The position numbers and the translations under genes are program-made. Below, piece by piece: positions 1 to 10,439 of a DNA stretch of 64,000 nt (its first letter is position 1; each line of letters begins with the position of its first letter). The DNA comes from Cupriavidus sp. 2SB (GTDB lineage Bacteria; Pseudomonadota; Gammaproteobacteria; Burkholderiales; Burkholderiaceae): assembly GCF_005503625.1 (NCBI RefSeq), contig NZ_SCMX01000017.1, positions 1-64,000 of the forward strand, read 5' to 3'. Below the pieces are notes generated by a model. The model was given only the letters and a program-made list of their open reading frames with translations, searched no databases and was not told the origin of the DNA.

Positions 1-142
1 GCCGGAGGCTGCTGCGAGGGGACGGCGGGTGGGCGTTCATCCTAGCATGGGGTCGGACGCGTGGAATGACGCTGGCGTTTCATGGGCAGATCTGCCAACA
101 TTGCGCCCCCTTACAGACCCGGCAAATCACCGCAGTTGCATC

Positions 143-667
143 ATGGCCTCACGAAAAGCACATCACGCCACAGGCTGGGCGGCGGCCGTCATCGCCGTCG
201 CCGTGGCCTGCAAGCACGGTATCGGCGGGTGGCACTGGATGAGCGCGGCGGTGTTCGTGGCAGCGGTGCTGGGCAGCACGGCGCCCGACTGGATGGAAGT
301 GGCGTGGTGGTCGAAGTCGCGCCGCCTGTGGATCACGCATCGGACCTGGACGCATTGGGGCGTGGCGTGGCTCGGTCTGCTGGCGTGGTCATACACGGCG
401 TTGGGCACGCATGCCATTGCGGCGCCCGCATTCGGCTTTGCCTGCGGGGGCGTCATGCACCTGCTGGCGGACTGGCCCAACCCGCTTGGTGTGCCCTGGA
501 TCGCGGGGCGTCACTCGTTGAAGTTGTGGAATAGCGGACGCTGCGACCTGATCGTCGTTGCCGCCTCATGGATGATCGCGCTGGTGGTGTCCGATGACCT
601 CTGGTTTCAGGGGCGCCACAGTCTCGTGCTGCTCCATCACCTCGGCTTGGGATCGATTTCTTTCTAA
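143..667 (+). CDS. YdjM/DUF457-family membrane protein, predicted metal-dependent hydrolase
   Basis: The 174-residue product is a hydrophobic protein with about four membrane segments and His/Asp clusters typical of the YdjM (DUF457) family: an early APDW, then THRTWTHW near the middle and HLLADWPNP later. The family is annotated as inner-membrane metal-dependent hydrolases, but the physiological substrate is not known. The frame is open further upstream, to about position 29. I chose the ATG before ASRKAHH because family members begin just ahead of the first hydrophobic segment and the upstream residues look random. No good ribosome binding site precedes it. It stands alone, ahead of a small unknown gene on the same strand. 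Confidence 0.72.
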   Translation: MASRKAHHATGWAAAVIAVAVACKHGIGGWHWMSAAVFVAAVLGSTAPDWMEVAWWSKSRRLWITHRTWTHWGVAWLGLLAWSYTALGTHAIAAPAFGFACGGVMHLLADWPNPLGVPWIAGRHSLKLWNSGRCDLIVVAASWMIALVVSDDLWFQGRHSLVLLHHLGLGSISF

Positions 668-820
668 AGCCTTTCATCGAATGGCTTTCAGACAGCGGCG
701 CGAACAATATGTTCATCGGCAAGGATGAAACGCATTGTTGTTGCAAATGCATATTGCGCCGCCGCAAAGCTGCCTTATTCTTTCCTCCACAGTCGCTCAG
801 ATTTGTTTGGAGGTAAAGCC

Positions 821-1222
821 ATGAACCACACCGTGTTTGCCCAACAACCGCCCGTTCGTACCCAGGCCGATGAGCCGGTCACCGCGCTCCAGCACCAGGA
901 CATCGTGGCCGCTTTCACGGCGCAGCCCGGCGGCCCGGTGGCATTGCTCCACATGCTTTACCCGCGCACCGATGCGCGCACGCATCGCAGCCTCGACATG
1001 CTTGTCAGCGCGTTGCAGAACCACGGCCTGCACGATGTGGCCGCGCTGGTGGCGTCCGAAGCGCATTACCTCGCATTCCGCAACGCGCCGCAGGCATGGC
1101 GCGCACTCAATGAAATCCGCCATGACTCGCTGGCCATCGGCGTGCATGTCTACTACCGTGGCCTGCGCGGTGACGCTGCGGAGAAACTGCTCGATGCCGA
1201 TGCGCATCGGCTGCATCACTAA
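821..1222 (+). CDS. Hypothetical protein, 133 residues
   Basis: I do not recognise the family. The ATG is chosen because a clear GGAGG lies at 809-813, eight bases upstream; the frame is open further upstream but without such a signal. The product is soluble, rich in Ala, His and Leu, has no signal peptide or membrane segment, and looks largely helical. Its TAA overlaps the stop codon of the convergent treY gene by a few bases, so the two messages end tail to tail. There is no sign that it belongs functionally to the glucan cluster. Confidence 0.6.
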   Translation: MNHTVFAQQPPVRTQADEPVTALQHQDIVAAFTAQPGGPVALLHMLYPRTDARTHRSLDMLVSALQNHGLHDVAALVASEAHYLAFRNAPQAWRALNEIRHDSLAIGVHVYYRGLRGDAAEKLLDADAHRLHH

Positions 1223-3834
1223 GTCCGGATCAGCAACGCGACTGGCAGCATCGCGAACACATCGCGAGCGCGCAGCCATCCCGCTTGTGCGCTGACGGCA
1301 TTGCCGGTCAGCGCATCCAGCCATTGCACGTCGCCATCCCCATCGCCGATGTGAATGCCCGTATCGCGCCAGCAGTGCGGCGGGATACGGGGCAGCGACG
1401 GGTCTACATGGCGAGCGGCCAGTCGTGTGACCGCAACCACGGCCTGCGCGTTGCCCTGACGGCGCCGGAAGGCCAGCACGCTTTGCGCCAGTTCGCCGCT
1501 GGCCTGCAGGGGTTCGTAGCTGCCTTGGGCGAACAGGGATGGATGTTCGCGCCGCACGGATAACGCCGAGCGGATCAATTGCTGCTTGATGCGGCCGTCG
1601 CGCCAGCGCGTCAGCCATTGCGCCCAGCCGGCGCGGCATTCGAGTTGGTTGCGAAGCCTTGCATAGTCGGGCGCGCGCCGATTGTCGGGATCGACCAGGC
1701 TGAAATCCCAGCCTTCGTTGCCCTGGTAGCGATCCGGCACGCCGGGCGCGGTCAGTTGCAACAGCGACTGTGCGAGGCCATTGAGTGCGGCACAGGGGCC
1801 GATGCGTTCGGCAAAGCGGCCGATGTCTTCCAGCACGCTTTGCGCGTCGCCCATCGCCAGCGCAGGCAGGAACGCCTCGCACGCCAACTCGTAGGCCAGG
1901 TCGGGATGTGTCCAGCTGCCATGCCGCTTGGCCTCGCGAATGGATTTCTGCTGCCACGCCAGGATGCGGTCGATGAAATCCTTTTGCGCGTTTTCCGTCG
2001 AGAGCGATTGAGAATCGGCGGGCCACGCGCCGATCAGCGTTTGATAGAGCATCAGCCGGTCCACGCCATCGGGGCCGTGTGGCGACGCCAGCAGCAGCGG
2101 GGCGAGTCGCGCTTCCCAGCCGGCCACGGCTTCGGCCCATTCCTCCGCGAGTTCGCTCAATACCGCCAGCCGCATGCGGGCATCCTCGCCACGCTTGTGA
2201 TCGTGCGTGGCCACGGCCAGCATGCCGTGCGGCCAGTGTTCGCGTCGCGTCTGCATGCGAGCGTGAAATCGCTCGGGCGCCATGGCGATCGTGCCCGGAT
2301 CACTGCCTACCTCATTGCGCGACAGCAGCCGGCCATAGCGATAGAACGCGGTGTCCTCCGTGGATTTCGCGGCCAGCGCGGGCATGAGTTGCTGCAGCTT
2401 CGTGCGGATGGCGATGGCGGGTTCGTCATCTCCCTCGTCGCGCAGAAAGCCGAGAATGAAATCGAGTGCGGCCGTTTCATCGGGTGCCAGATGCAGACGG
2501 GCATGGTTGGCCGCGGTGCCGATCATCTCGGCGTCGAACGTGGTATCGCGAGGATGATCGGCCGGTGTCGATGCGTAGTAGCTGCGATACACCGGGATCT
2601 CGCAGAGGAACGCGGTCAATGCATGGCGCAGTGCATGCAGTGTGAGATCGCGCGTGCCGGGATTGGCGCGCGCCACGGTGTGCAGCCGGTGGCAGACGCC
2701 ATCGAATTCTGCCACGAGATGTCGCGCCAGCACCCGGTGTCGCCCTGCATGCACATAGGCCGAGAACGGACGCGCATCGCCGCTGATCTGCATCCACAGC
2801 ATGTTCAGCGGCGCTTCGCCATGGGTGTCGTGCAGCACGGCGCTCACCTCGTCCATGAAGTCATAACCCGTGGTGCCATCCACCCGCCAGTTGGGCGGCA
2901 GTGGCTCGTGCTCGCCGAGGATTTTTTCGATTACGAGCCATGGATGCATGCGCGCGAGGTCGCCGGGGCGGCCCGGGCGCAGGGTATCGAGCCGCTCGCG
3001 CACGCGCTGGCAATAGCGGGCCGGGTCGGCCAGACCGTCTACGTGGTCGATGCGCAGTCCGTCGATCCAGCCTTCGCGATACAGGCGGAAGACCAGTGCG
3101 TGGACGGCCTCGAACACATCGTCGGCTTCTTCGCGCACGCCAGCCAGTTCGGTGATTTCAAAGAACCGTCGCCGGTTCAGCGTGGCCGCGCCCGTGCGCC
3201 ACCACGCGAGCCGGTAGTGCTGGCGCTCCAGCAGACGATGCAGCGCGGCAGTGTCTTCGGGAAGCGTATCCACACCGGGTGGCAAGGTCAGCGGCAATAC
3301 GAGATCACCGTATTGCAGCATCGATTCGCCAGCATCGTTCCAGCGCGTGGTGAAACGGCCCGCGTTCAGCGCGTCCCAGTACGGATCGCCAAGGATCGGC
3401 AGCAGCACCTTGCCGCGCAAATCGGGGTCGGGTGATTGCCAGTCGATGTCGAAATAGTGCGCGTACTCGCTTTGCGTGCCATGGGCGAGGACATCGCGCC
3501 ACCACGCGTTGTGCGTGGCATCGGCGGCCATGTGGTTCGGCACGATGTCGATCACGATGCCCAGTCCCGCGTCACGGGCGCGCCGGGCCAGCGAAAGAAA
3601 ACCTTCTTCGCCGCCGAGCTCCGGATTGATGCGAGTGAAGTCGATCACGTCGTACCCGTGCGTGGAACCGGGCCGCGCCGCAGTGATCGGGGAGAGATAG
3701 AGGTGGCTGATACCGAGCCCCGCGTAGTAAGGCACCAGCGACTCGGCATCGGCAAACGTGAACGCGGCGTGCAACTGGAGCCGCGCCGTGGCGCGGGGCA
3801 CCCCGGCGTGAGTCAGATCGGCAGCTTCGTTCAT
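1219..3834 (-). CDS. treY: Malto-oligosyltrehalose synthase TreY
   Basis: TreY turns the reducing end of a maltodextrin into a trehalosyl unit, which TreZ then releases as free trehalose. The 871-residue product has the GH13 landmarks of the family: VIDIVPNHMA in the N-terminal half, the nucleophile region GLRIDHVDGLADP near residue 260, and a C-terminal part with VPDRYQGNE and DPDNRRAPDY. The frame is open further upstream, but the ATG before NEAADLTH lies seven bases after the treZ stop and gives a normal family N-terminus. It is last in the order glgP-glgA-treZ-treY. The ribosome binding site is weak, consistent with translation following treZ. Length is usual for the family. Confidence 0.95.
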   Translation of the reverse strand: MNEAADLTHAGVPRATARLQLHAAFTFADAESLVPYYAGLGISHLYLSPITAARPGSTHGYDVIDFTRINPELGGEEGFLSLARRARDAGLGIVIDIVPNHMAADATHNAWWRDVLAHGTQSEYAHYFDIDWQSPDPDLRGKVLLPILGDPYWDALNAGRFTTRWNDAGESMLQYGDLVLPLTLPPGVDTLPEDTAALHRLLERQHYRLAWWRTGAATLNRRRFFEITELAGVREEADDVFEAVHALVFRLYREGWIDGLRIDHVDGLADPARYCQRVRERLDTLRPGRPGDLARMHPWLVIEKILGEHEPLPPNWRVDGTTGYDFMDEVSAVLHDTHGEAPLNMLWMQISGDARPFSAYVHAGRHRVLARHLVAEFDGVCHRLHTVARANPGTRDLTLHALRHALTAFLCEIPVYRSYYASTPADHPRDTTFDAEMIGTAANHARLHLAPDETAALDFILGFLRDEGDDEPAIAIRTKLQQLMPALAAKSTEDTAFYRYGRLLSRNEVGSDPGTIAMAPERFHARMQTRREHWPHGMLAVATHDHKRGEDARMRLAVLSELAEEWAEAVAGWEARLAPLLLASPHGPDGVDRLMLYQTLIGAWPADSQSLSTENAQKDFIDRILAWQQKSIREAKRHGSWTHPDLAYELACEAFLPALAMGDAQSVLEDIGRFAERIGPCAALNGLAQSLLQLTAPGVPDRYQGNEGWDFSLVDPDNRRAPDYARLRNQLECRAGWAQWLTRWRDGRIKQQLIRSALSVRREHPSLFAQGSYEPLQASGELAQSVLAFRRRQGNAQAVVAVTRLAARHVDPSLPRIPPHCWRDTGIHIGDGDGDVQWLDALTGNAVSAQAGWLRARDVFAMLPVALLIRT

Positions 3835-3841
3835 GGCACCA

Positions 3842-5806
3842 TCAGGCGGGATGCAGACAGGTAATGCAGCAGTGTTCGGGCAAGGTGCCAGCGCTGAGTT
3901 GGGCAACGGCGCCGGACTGGCTCGCATGCAGCATGCGACCTCCATCGCAATTGACGACCACAGGTTCCTCGCCAAGGTTAAGCCAGATCGACAAGCGGCT
4001 ACCGTCGCCCAGTTGCCAGCGTGCCACCAGTGCCTTGTCCGCGAGCAGCGTCACGCCGAGCGAACGGCTGCCTTGCAGGCGCGGCATGACCTCGTTTCGA
4101 CGGATCGACAGCAACTCGCCGTAGTAGTGATTCCACGCGCGGCAATAGCCGTCGGTGTCATCGCAAACCGGCCGCGACTGCTCGAAGGTTTCCGCGGCAT
4201 TGGGATCGGGAATGCGCGCGGCGTCGGCCTCATTGCGGAACGCAGCGGATGCACCGAATTCACGCCGCCGTCCGTCGCGTACGGCCTGCGCCAGCTCGGG
4301 CGGATGGTCGGTGAAGTACAGGAACGGCGTGCGCGCGCCATGTTCCTCGCCCATGAAGACGAGCGGAATCTGCGGGCACAGCAATTGAAGCGCCACCGCC
4401 GCGCGCAGTGCCTCGGCTTCGGCCAGTGCCGCGAGCCGTTCGCCAAAGGCGCGGTTGCCAGTCTGGTCGTGGTTCTGCAGGAACATCACGAACGATGTGG
4501 GAGAGAGCGATGCGCTGGGCTGGCCACGCCGGACTTCGCGGCCTTGCAGGGGACCATCGCCGTCGTCGCCACCCATGCCGCTGCGATGCGGCGATACCTC
4601 GCCTTGCCATGCAAAACCCTCGGCAAGAATGCGTGCGAGGTGATGCAGGGCGGGCGTGCCGAGAGAAGCGGGCGGCGTGGCGCCGGGCAGGGCCTGCTGA
4701 TACTCGCGGTAGTAGCCGTCGTGCTCGCCGGTCAGCAGCACGTGCAGCGCATGGTGGGCATCGTCGTTCCACTGCGCGTCATAGCCGGCATTGAGCAGCG
4801 CGGCGTCGTTGTGGTCGTTCTCCAGAACCAAATGCAGATATCGGCCCGGCAGGCATGCGCGCAGTTGCCTGGCGAGTTGCGGCAGCCATCCTTCGTCTTC
4901 GATAGCATGTACGGCATCGAGCCGCAGTCCGTCGAAGCGGAATGATTCCAGCCAGTAGCGCGCGTTCTCGCCAAAGAAGCGGCGCACCTCGGCGCGGCGG
5001 AAGTCGATGGCCGGGCCCCATGGTGTCTGGCGATCCTCGCGGAAGAACGCGCTCGCGTAGCGATGCAGGTAGTTGCCTTCCGGTCCGAAGTGGTTGTAGA
5101 CCACATCGAGCAAGACCATCATCCCCAGTCCATGCGCGGTATCCACCAGCGTGCGCAGTTCGTCAGGCGTGCCATAGCTGTGCTCGGGTGCGAACGGCAG
5201 TACGCCGTCGTACCCCCAGTTGCGCGCGCCCGGAAATTCCGCGAGCGGCATCAGTTCGATGGCGGTGAAGCCGAGCGAAGCCAGCCGGTGCAGTTGCGCA
5301 GTGGCGCCGGCGTATCCTCCGTACAGGCCTACGTGCATTTCGTAGACGACGGCTTCGTGCCATGGGCGTCCGCGCCATTCGGTGTGACGCCACGCGAACG
5401 AATCCGTCTCGGTGGCCGGCAGGCACACCACGCTGGCGCCATGGACATCTTCGGCCTGCTGGCGAGATGCGGGATCGGGGACGATGGTGCCGTCGTCGAG
5501 CCGGAACCAGTAGCGCGCGCCGTGGCAGCACGGCGCGGCACCTTCGTACCAGCCATCGTCGCGTGCCACCATGGGCGTGGGCGGCAGTCCGGCCACTTCC
5601 ACGCGCAGCGCCTGGCCCTGTGCCGCGGCATCCGGTGCCCAGAGCCGGAACAGGACCCGGCCATCGGCCAGCCTGACGGGACCGAAGCGATAGGCTTCCT
5701 CGCCGTCTTCGCCGCAAGGAATCAGGCGCGCATCGGCGCCCAGGGTTTGCCAGTTGGGTCCGGGCGGCGTGCCCGGACGCGTAGCCATCGGTGCAGCGGT
5801 CATCAT
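3842..5806 (-). CDS. treZ: Malto-oligosyltrehalose trehalohydrolase TreZ
   Basis: TreZ hydrolyses the bond next to the terminal trehalosyl unit made by TreY, releasing trehalose. The 654-residue protein has an N-terminal CBM48-like beta domain (about residues 40-140) and a GH13 barrel with DVVYNHFGPEGNY, the nucleophile D297 in FDGLRLDAVH, the acid/base E329 in LVLEND, and a late NHDQTGN block. The start is an ATG pair, MM, preceded by TTGAGGT about ten bases upstream. It sits 37 bases after glgA and directly before treY, the usual TreZ/TreY pairing. Some family members are shorter; here an extra N-terminal arm of about 30 residues precedes the beta domain. Confidence 0.95.
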   Translation of the reverse strand: MMTAAPMATRPGTPPGPNWQTLGADARLIPCGEDGEEAYRFGPVRLADGRVLFRLWAPDAAAQGQALRVEVAGLPPTPMVARDDGWYEGAAPCCHGARYWFRLDDGTIVPDPASRQQAEDVHGASVVCLPATETDSFAWRHTEWRGRPWHEAVVYEMHVGLYGGYAGATAQLHRLASLGFTAIELMPLAEFPGARNWGYDGVLPFAPEHSYGTPDELRTLVDTAHGLGMMVLLDVVYNHFGPEGNYLHRYASAFFREDRQTPWGPAIDFRRAEVRRFFGENARYWLESFRFDGLRLDAVHAIEDEGWLPQLARQLRACLPGRYLHLVLENDHNDAALLNAGYDAQWNDDAHHALHVLLTGEHDGYYREYQQALPGATPPASLGTPALHHLARILAEGFAWQGEVSPHRSGMGGDDGDGPLQGREVRRGQPSASLSPTSFVMFLQNHDQTGNRAFGERLAALAEAEALRAAVALQLLCPQIPLVFMGEEHGARTPFLYFTDHPPELAQAVRDGRRREFGASAAFRNEADAARIPDPNAAETFEQSRPVCDDTDGYCRAWNHYYGELLSIRRNEVMPRLQGSRSLGVTLLADKALVARWQLGDGSRLSIWLNLGEEPVVVNCDGGRMLHASQSGAVAQLSAGTLPEHCCITCLHPA

Positions 5807-5843
5807 GATGCGCTACCTCAAAGCAAGAGTCAGGGCGACCCGG

Positions 5844-7454
5844 TCAGGCCGGCGAGGGCGCCGTACCGGACTGGGCGGGAGACAGCACGGGCGCCTCGGG
5901 CATCGCCACGGGACGGCCCTTGCGCACGGTGTCCACCACCGGTGCGACGGGTTCCGACACAGGGTCCACCACAGGCAGCGTGGCGAGTGCGGGATTGAGC
6001 GCGCCATACATTGCCAGATACTGGCGCGCGGGATTCTCCCAGCCGAAATCGGTTTGCATGCCGGTGCGCTGCAGGCTGCGCCAGTGCCGCGTGCGGCCAT
6101 ACCATCCTAGTGCACGCGCGATGGCCGAGCGCATGGCTTCGACACTTTCGCCATCGAAGACGATGCCATTGGCGCGAGCGGCGGGCGCGGCTTCGTCGCC
6201 CACGTCGCGCACGGTGTCGGCCAGGCCACCCACGCGCGAGACGATGGGCACGGTGCCATAGCGCATCGCGTAGACCGGTGTGAGCCCGAACGGCTCGAAG
6301 CGGCTGCCATGCAGCAGCATATCGGCCCCCGCGTGCAACAGGTGCGCATCTTCCTCGCGATACCCAATGGAGACGCCCACGCGTTGCGGATACTTCTGTG
6401 CAAGCGCTACGAATGCGGCTTCCAGCCTGGGGTCTCCGCAGCCGAGTACCGCGAATTGCACGTCTGCGTGCGTATGCAGCGCGGCCTCGATGGCATGAAG
6501 CGCCACATCGGCCATCTTCTGATGCGTCAGCCGGCTACCCATCGCGACGATGGGGCGATCTGGGTCTTGCGACAAACCATGACGGGCCTGCAGTGCAGCC
6601 TTGCATGCGCGCTTGCCGGCGAGCGAACGTGCATCGTAGCGCTGTGGCAGCAAGCGATCTGTCCTGGGCGACCATGCCGAGGTATCCACACCATTCGGGA
6701 TCGCGCCCAGGACATCGGCGCGGTGATTGAGCAAACCATCGAGGCCGTGTCCAAAGTGCGGCGTGAGCACCTCGCGTGCATAGGTGTGGCTCACGGTGGT
6801 CACGCGGTTGGCGTAGCGGATGCCGGCCTTCAGGAAATTGAGCTTGCCCCAGAACTCGATGCCGTCCGGCGTGAGGTAGCTGGCAGGAATGCCCAGCGTG
6901 GGGGCCATCTCCATCGGAAACACGCCCTGAAAGGCCAGGTTATGGATCGTGCAGGCCGAGGGGATGTCGATGCCGCGCGCGTGCATCAGCAGTGGTGTCA
7001 GCCCCGCATGCCAGTCGTGTGCGTGGACGAGGGCCGGTACGGGCAAGGGTGTCTCGCCAGCGGCGATGGCCGTGGCGGCGTGGGCCAGTGCCGCAAAGCG
7101 CTGGGCGTTGTCGCAGAAATCGCGGCCGGTGGCGTCAACATAGAGCGACCCGGGCCGGTCGTAAAGCGACGGGCAATCGAGGAAGACCACGTGCACGCCC
7201 GAATCGGGCAGCAGGCCATGCATGAGCCGTGCGGGACTATGGCCCGGCGGCAGTGCCATCGGCAATCGGATCGCGCCGAGACTGCGAAGATCGCGCGCCT
7301 CGGCCATCGCGCGCGGATAACCAGGCATCAGGATGGTGACGCTGGCGCCACGCTGCTGTAGCGCGATCGCCAATCCACCCACTACATCCGCCAGCCCGCC
7401 GGTCTTGGCCAGGGGATGGGCTTCCGCCGCCACAAACAAGATGTTCGCGTTCAA
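5844..7454 (-). CDS. glgA: Glycogen synthase GlgA (GT5), TTG start proposed
   Basis: GlgA transfers glucose from ADP-glucose to alpha-1,4-glucan. The N-terminus carries the GT5 nucleotide-sugar motif KTGGLADV (K17), and the C-terminal Rossmann half carries SRFEPFGLTPVYAMRYG. No ATG gives a sensible N-terminus: an upstream start at 7568 would add 38 unconserved residues. I therefore propose the TTG at 7454, which gives the standard GT5 beginning NANILFVAAEAHPLAKTGG and has GGAG eight bases upstream. The product is 536 residues, longer than the usual 475-500, because of a Pro/Val-rich tail of about 40 residues. No glgC lies nearby, so ADP-glucose must be made elsewhere. Confidence 0.92.
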   Translation of the reverse strand: MNANILFVAAEAHPLAKTGGLADVVGGLAIALQQRGASVTILMPGYPRAMAEARDLRSLGAIRLPMALPPGHSPARLMHGLLPDSGVHVVFLDCPSLYDRPGSLYVDATGRDFCDNAQRFAALAHAATAIAAGETPLPVPALVHAHDWHAGLTPLLMHARGIDIPSACTIHNLAFQGVFPMEMAPTLGIPASYLTPDGIEFWGKLNFLKAGIRYANRVTTVSHTYAREVLTPHFGHGLDGLLNHRADVLGAIPNGVDTSAWSPRTDRLLPQRYDARSLAGKRACKAALQARHGLSQDPDRPIVAMGSRLTHQKMADVALHAIEAALHTHADVQFAVLGCGDPRLEAAFVALAQKYPQRVGVSIGYREEDAHLLHAGADMLLHGSRFEPFGLTPVYAMRYGTVPIVSRVGGLADTVRDVGDEAAPAARANGIVFDGESVEAMRSAIARALGWYGRTRHWRSLQRTGMQTDFGWENPARQYLAMYGALNPALATLPVVDPVSEPVAPVVDTVRKGRPVAMPEAPVLSPAQSGTAPSPA

Positions 7455-7709
7455 GGTGAGACTCCGCTCGATTGTTGTTATGCCTGGCCACTGCTTCGGC
7501 TTGATGCCCGGCCGTCCGGAGACGACGCGAGCGAACAACAATGCGAACTTTGTGCCAGCTTGCTGCACTGCGCGATGGCCGCTTCAAATCGGGCGGCGGC
7601 GGGTGGAGTGGCCCGCCGCGCCGCAACATCCGTGCAACCTCGATGTATAAGCTGCCCGCGCGGTTGTAGAAAGTGCCGCAGCGGGCAGCGCCTGCCGGCG
7701 CGGGCTTTC

Positions 7710-10346
7710 CTATTTGCAGCGCTCGCTGAAGCTATCGACGCCTTCCATGCTGTCCGCGATTCGGCGCGGCCCCTGGACATGGCCGCTGGACCGCCGCAGC
7801 AGGCAGACCGGCACTGGATCCACGTGCCAGACGCGCTCGCAGTATTCGCGAATGGCGCGATCCGAGGAAAAGCGGCCCGAGCGTGCAGACGACAGCACGG
7901 ACATGCGCTGCCAGCGCTCGGTGTCGAGATAGGCCGTGGAGACCTCGCGCTGGCATTGCAGGTACGACGCGAAGTCCGCCATCAGCATGTAGGGGTCATG
8001 CTGCAGCAGGCCGTCGAACAGGGGACGGAACACGGCTGCGTCGCCCTTCGAGAAGAAGCCGTGCTGCACGAGGTCTACCACCGCGCGCAGTTCCGGACTG
8101 CTTTCATAGTAGGTGGACGGGTGGTAGCCGGCTGCGCGCAGCGCATAGACCTCGGTAGCGTTGAGACCGAAGGGGAAGAAGTTGTCGGCGCCGATGGCAT
8201 CGCGCAATTCGATGTTGGCGCCGTCCATCGTGCCGATGGTGATGGCGCCGTTCATGGCGAACTTCATGTTGCCGGTACCCGACGCTTCCTTGCCTGCCAG
8301 CGAAATCTGCTCGGAGACATCGGCGGCGGGGTAGATCTTCTGCCCGTACGTGACGTTGAAATTGGGCAGGAACACTACCTTGAGCCGGTCGCGTACCTGC
8401 GGGTCGCGATTGACCACCTCGGCCACCGACGTCACAAAGCGGATCATCAGCTTGGCGTAGTGGTAGCCCGGCGCGGCCTTGCCGGCGAACAGGAACGTGC
8501 GCGGCACCACGTCGGCGTGCGGGTCTGACTTGATCTGGTGATAGAGCGCGATGATGTGCAGCACGGCCAGATGCTGGCGCTTGTACTCATGAATGCGCTT
8601 GACCATCACGTCGAACATCGACGAAGGATCGACGATCACGCCCGTGGTTTCGCGGATGACGTGCGCCAGGTCCTGCTTGTTGGCGTGGCGCACGGCCTGC
8701 CACTGCTCGCGGAAGCTGGCGTCGTCGGCAAACGGCTCAAGGGCCTGCAAGCGGTCGAGGTCCTTGATCCAGCCGTCACCGATGGCTTCGTTGATCAGGC
8801 GCGTCAGTCGTGGATTCGAGAGTGCGAGCCAGCGGCGGGGCGTGACGCCATTGGTGATGCTGGTGAACTTGTCGGGCCACATCGCGTGGAAATCCTGCAG
8901 CACGTCCTCGCGCATGAGCCGCGAATGCAGTTCGGCCACGCCGTTGACCGCGTGGCTGCCCACGCAGGCGAGGCCCGCCATGCGCACGTAGCGCCCGCCC
9001 TGCTCGTTGATCAGGGAAAGCCGTGCCAGCCGCGTCTCGTCGCCATAGAAGCGGATGCGCACCTCGTCGAGGAATCGCGCGTTGATCTCGTAGATGATTT
9101 CGAGATGGCGCGGCAGGATGCGCTGGAACAGGTCGAGCGGCCATTGCTCCAGCGCCTCGGGCAGCAGCGTGTGATTGGTATAGGCAAACGCGTGCCGCGT
9201 GATGTGCCAGGCATCGTCCCAGGCCAGGTCGTGGTCATCCACCAGCAGGCGCATCAGTTCCGCGATACCCACGGCGGGGTGGGTATCGTTCAACTGCACG
9301 GCGAACTTCTCGTGAAAGCGCGTGACCGGAATGCCGTGCGTGGCCAGCAGCCGCAGCATGTCCTGCAGCGAGCACGCCACGAAGAAGTATTGCTGCTCCA
9401 GCCGCAGTTCCTTGCCCTGCACCGTTTCGTCGTTGGGGTACAGCACCTTGGTAAGGTTCTCGGACGTGACTTTCTTGTTCACCGCGCCAAGGTAATCGCC
9501 CCGGTTGAAGGTGTGGAAGTCGAACGCCTCGGTGGCTTCCGCACGCCAGAGCCGCAGCGTGTTGACCGTATTGACGCGGTAGCCGAGGATCGGGGAATCG
9601 AACGGCACGCCCACCACGGTCTTCTCCGGCACCCAGCGCACGCGGTAGCGGCCCCGGTCATCGGTGTACCGCTCGGTATGCCCGCCCAGCCGCACCTGCA
9701 CAGCCCATTCGGACCGCTGGATTTCCCACGGATTGCCATGGCGCAGCCACGTGTCGGTGGTTTCCACCTGTTGGCCGTCGATCAGGCTCTGGTGGAAGAT
9801 GCCATATTCGTAACGGATGCCGTAGCCGAGCGCGGGAATTTCCAGCGTGGCCAGGGAGTCCATGAAACAGGCAGCCAGACGGCCCAGGCCGCCGTTGCCA
9901 AGACCGGGTTCGTCCTCGTGCGAGAGGATGTCGTCGAGGTCGAGGTCAAGCGTGGCCATGGCGGCGCGCACCTCCTCGACGATGCCGAGGTTGACGAGGT
10001 TGTTGCCCAGATGCGGACCCATCAGGAATTCGGCGGACAGGTAAGCCACCGTGCGCGATGGCTGCATCTGGTATGCCTCGGCCGTGCTGATCCAGCGTTG
10101 CACCAGACGGTCGCGCACAGTGTGCGCCAGTGCCTGGTAGAGATCGTTGCCGCTGGCGTGCCCGGGCAGCTTGCCCTGCGTGTAGAACACGTGATCGAGG
10201 AACGCGCGCCGGATCGTGGCACTCGACATCGCGGTGCGCGTGTCGTCACCATGTTCGCCGTGCGGCGCACCCGAATGGGTGACAGGGGACTGCATTTCGC
10301 GGATTGCATCTGCAGGGTCCGGCCGCAGCCGGGATGCATCGGTCAT
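7710..10346 (-). CDS. glgP: Glycogen/maltodextrin phosphorylase GlgP
   Basis: GlgP releases glucose-1-phosphate from glucan chains using phosphate and pyridoxal phosphate. The 878-residue product shows the family hallmarks: TVAYLSAEFLMG, DEPGLGNGGLGRLAACF, QLNDTHPA, and the PLP-lysine region EASGTGNMKFAMNG near residue 695. About 45 polar residues precede the conserved core. The ATG is supported by GAGGAG immediately upstream. It is first in the glgP-glgA-treZ-treY order, although 255 bases separate it from glgA, so a separate glgA promoter is possible. I found no convincing sigma-54 site ahead of it, unlike glgE. Confidence 0.95.
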   Translation of the reverse strand: MTDASRLRPDPADAIREMQSPVTHSGAPHGEHGDDTRTAMSSATIRRAFLDHVFYTQGKLPGHASGNDLYQALAHTVRDRLVQRWISTAEAYQMQPSRTVAYLSAEFLMGPHLGNNLVNLGIVEEVRAAMATLDLDLDDILSHEDEPGLGNGGLGRLAACFMDSLATLEIPALGYGIRYEYGIFHQSLIDGQQVETTDTWLRHGNPWEIQRSEWAVQVRLGGHTERYTDDRGRYRVRWVPEKTVVGVPFDSPILGYRVNTVNTLRLWRAEATEAFDFHTFNRGDYLGAVNKKVTSENLTKVLYPNDETVQGKELRLEQQYFFVACSLQDMLRLLATHGIPVTRFHEKFAVQLNDTHPAVGIAELMRLLVDDHDLAWDDAWHITRHAFAYTNHTLLPEALEQWPLDLFQRILPRHLEIIYEINARFLDEVRIRFYGDETRLARLSLINEQGGRYVRMAGLACVGSHAVNGVAELHSRLMREDVLQDFHAMWPDKFTSITNGVTPRRWLALSNPRLTRLINEAIGDGWIKDLDRLQALEPFADDASFREQWQAVRHANKQDLAHVIRETTGVIVDPSSMFDVMVKRIHEYKRQHLAVLHIIALYHQIKSDPHADVVPRTFLFAGKAAPGYHYAKLMIRFVTSVAEVVNRDPQVRDRLKVVFLPNFNVTYGQKIYPAADVSEQISLAGKEASGTGNMKFAMNGAITIGTMDGANIELRDAIGADNFFPFGLNATEVYALRAAGYHPSTYYESSPELRAVVDLVQHGFFSKGDAAVFRPLFDGLLQHDPYMLMADFASYLQCQREVSTAYLDTERWQRMSVLSSARSGRFSSDRAIREYCERVWHVDPVPVCLLRRSSGHVQGPRRIADSMEGVDSFSERCK

Positions 10347-10439
10347 TTGCGGAACTCCTCGGCAGGTGTCAGGTGGATTGGTACTACGGTTAACAGATTC
10401 AAGCCAGTGAAAGGTGTGGAGGACCCAGCCGCACCGGGC

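Noticed and set aside
1579-3435. A 618-codon open frame opposite treY
   Set aside because: Antisense shadow of a full-length TreY with catalytic motifs on the other strand.
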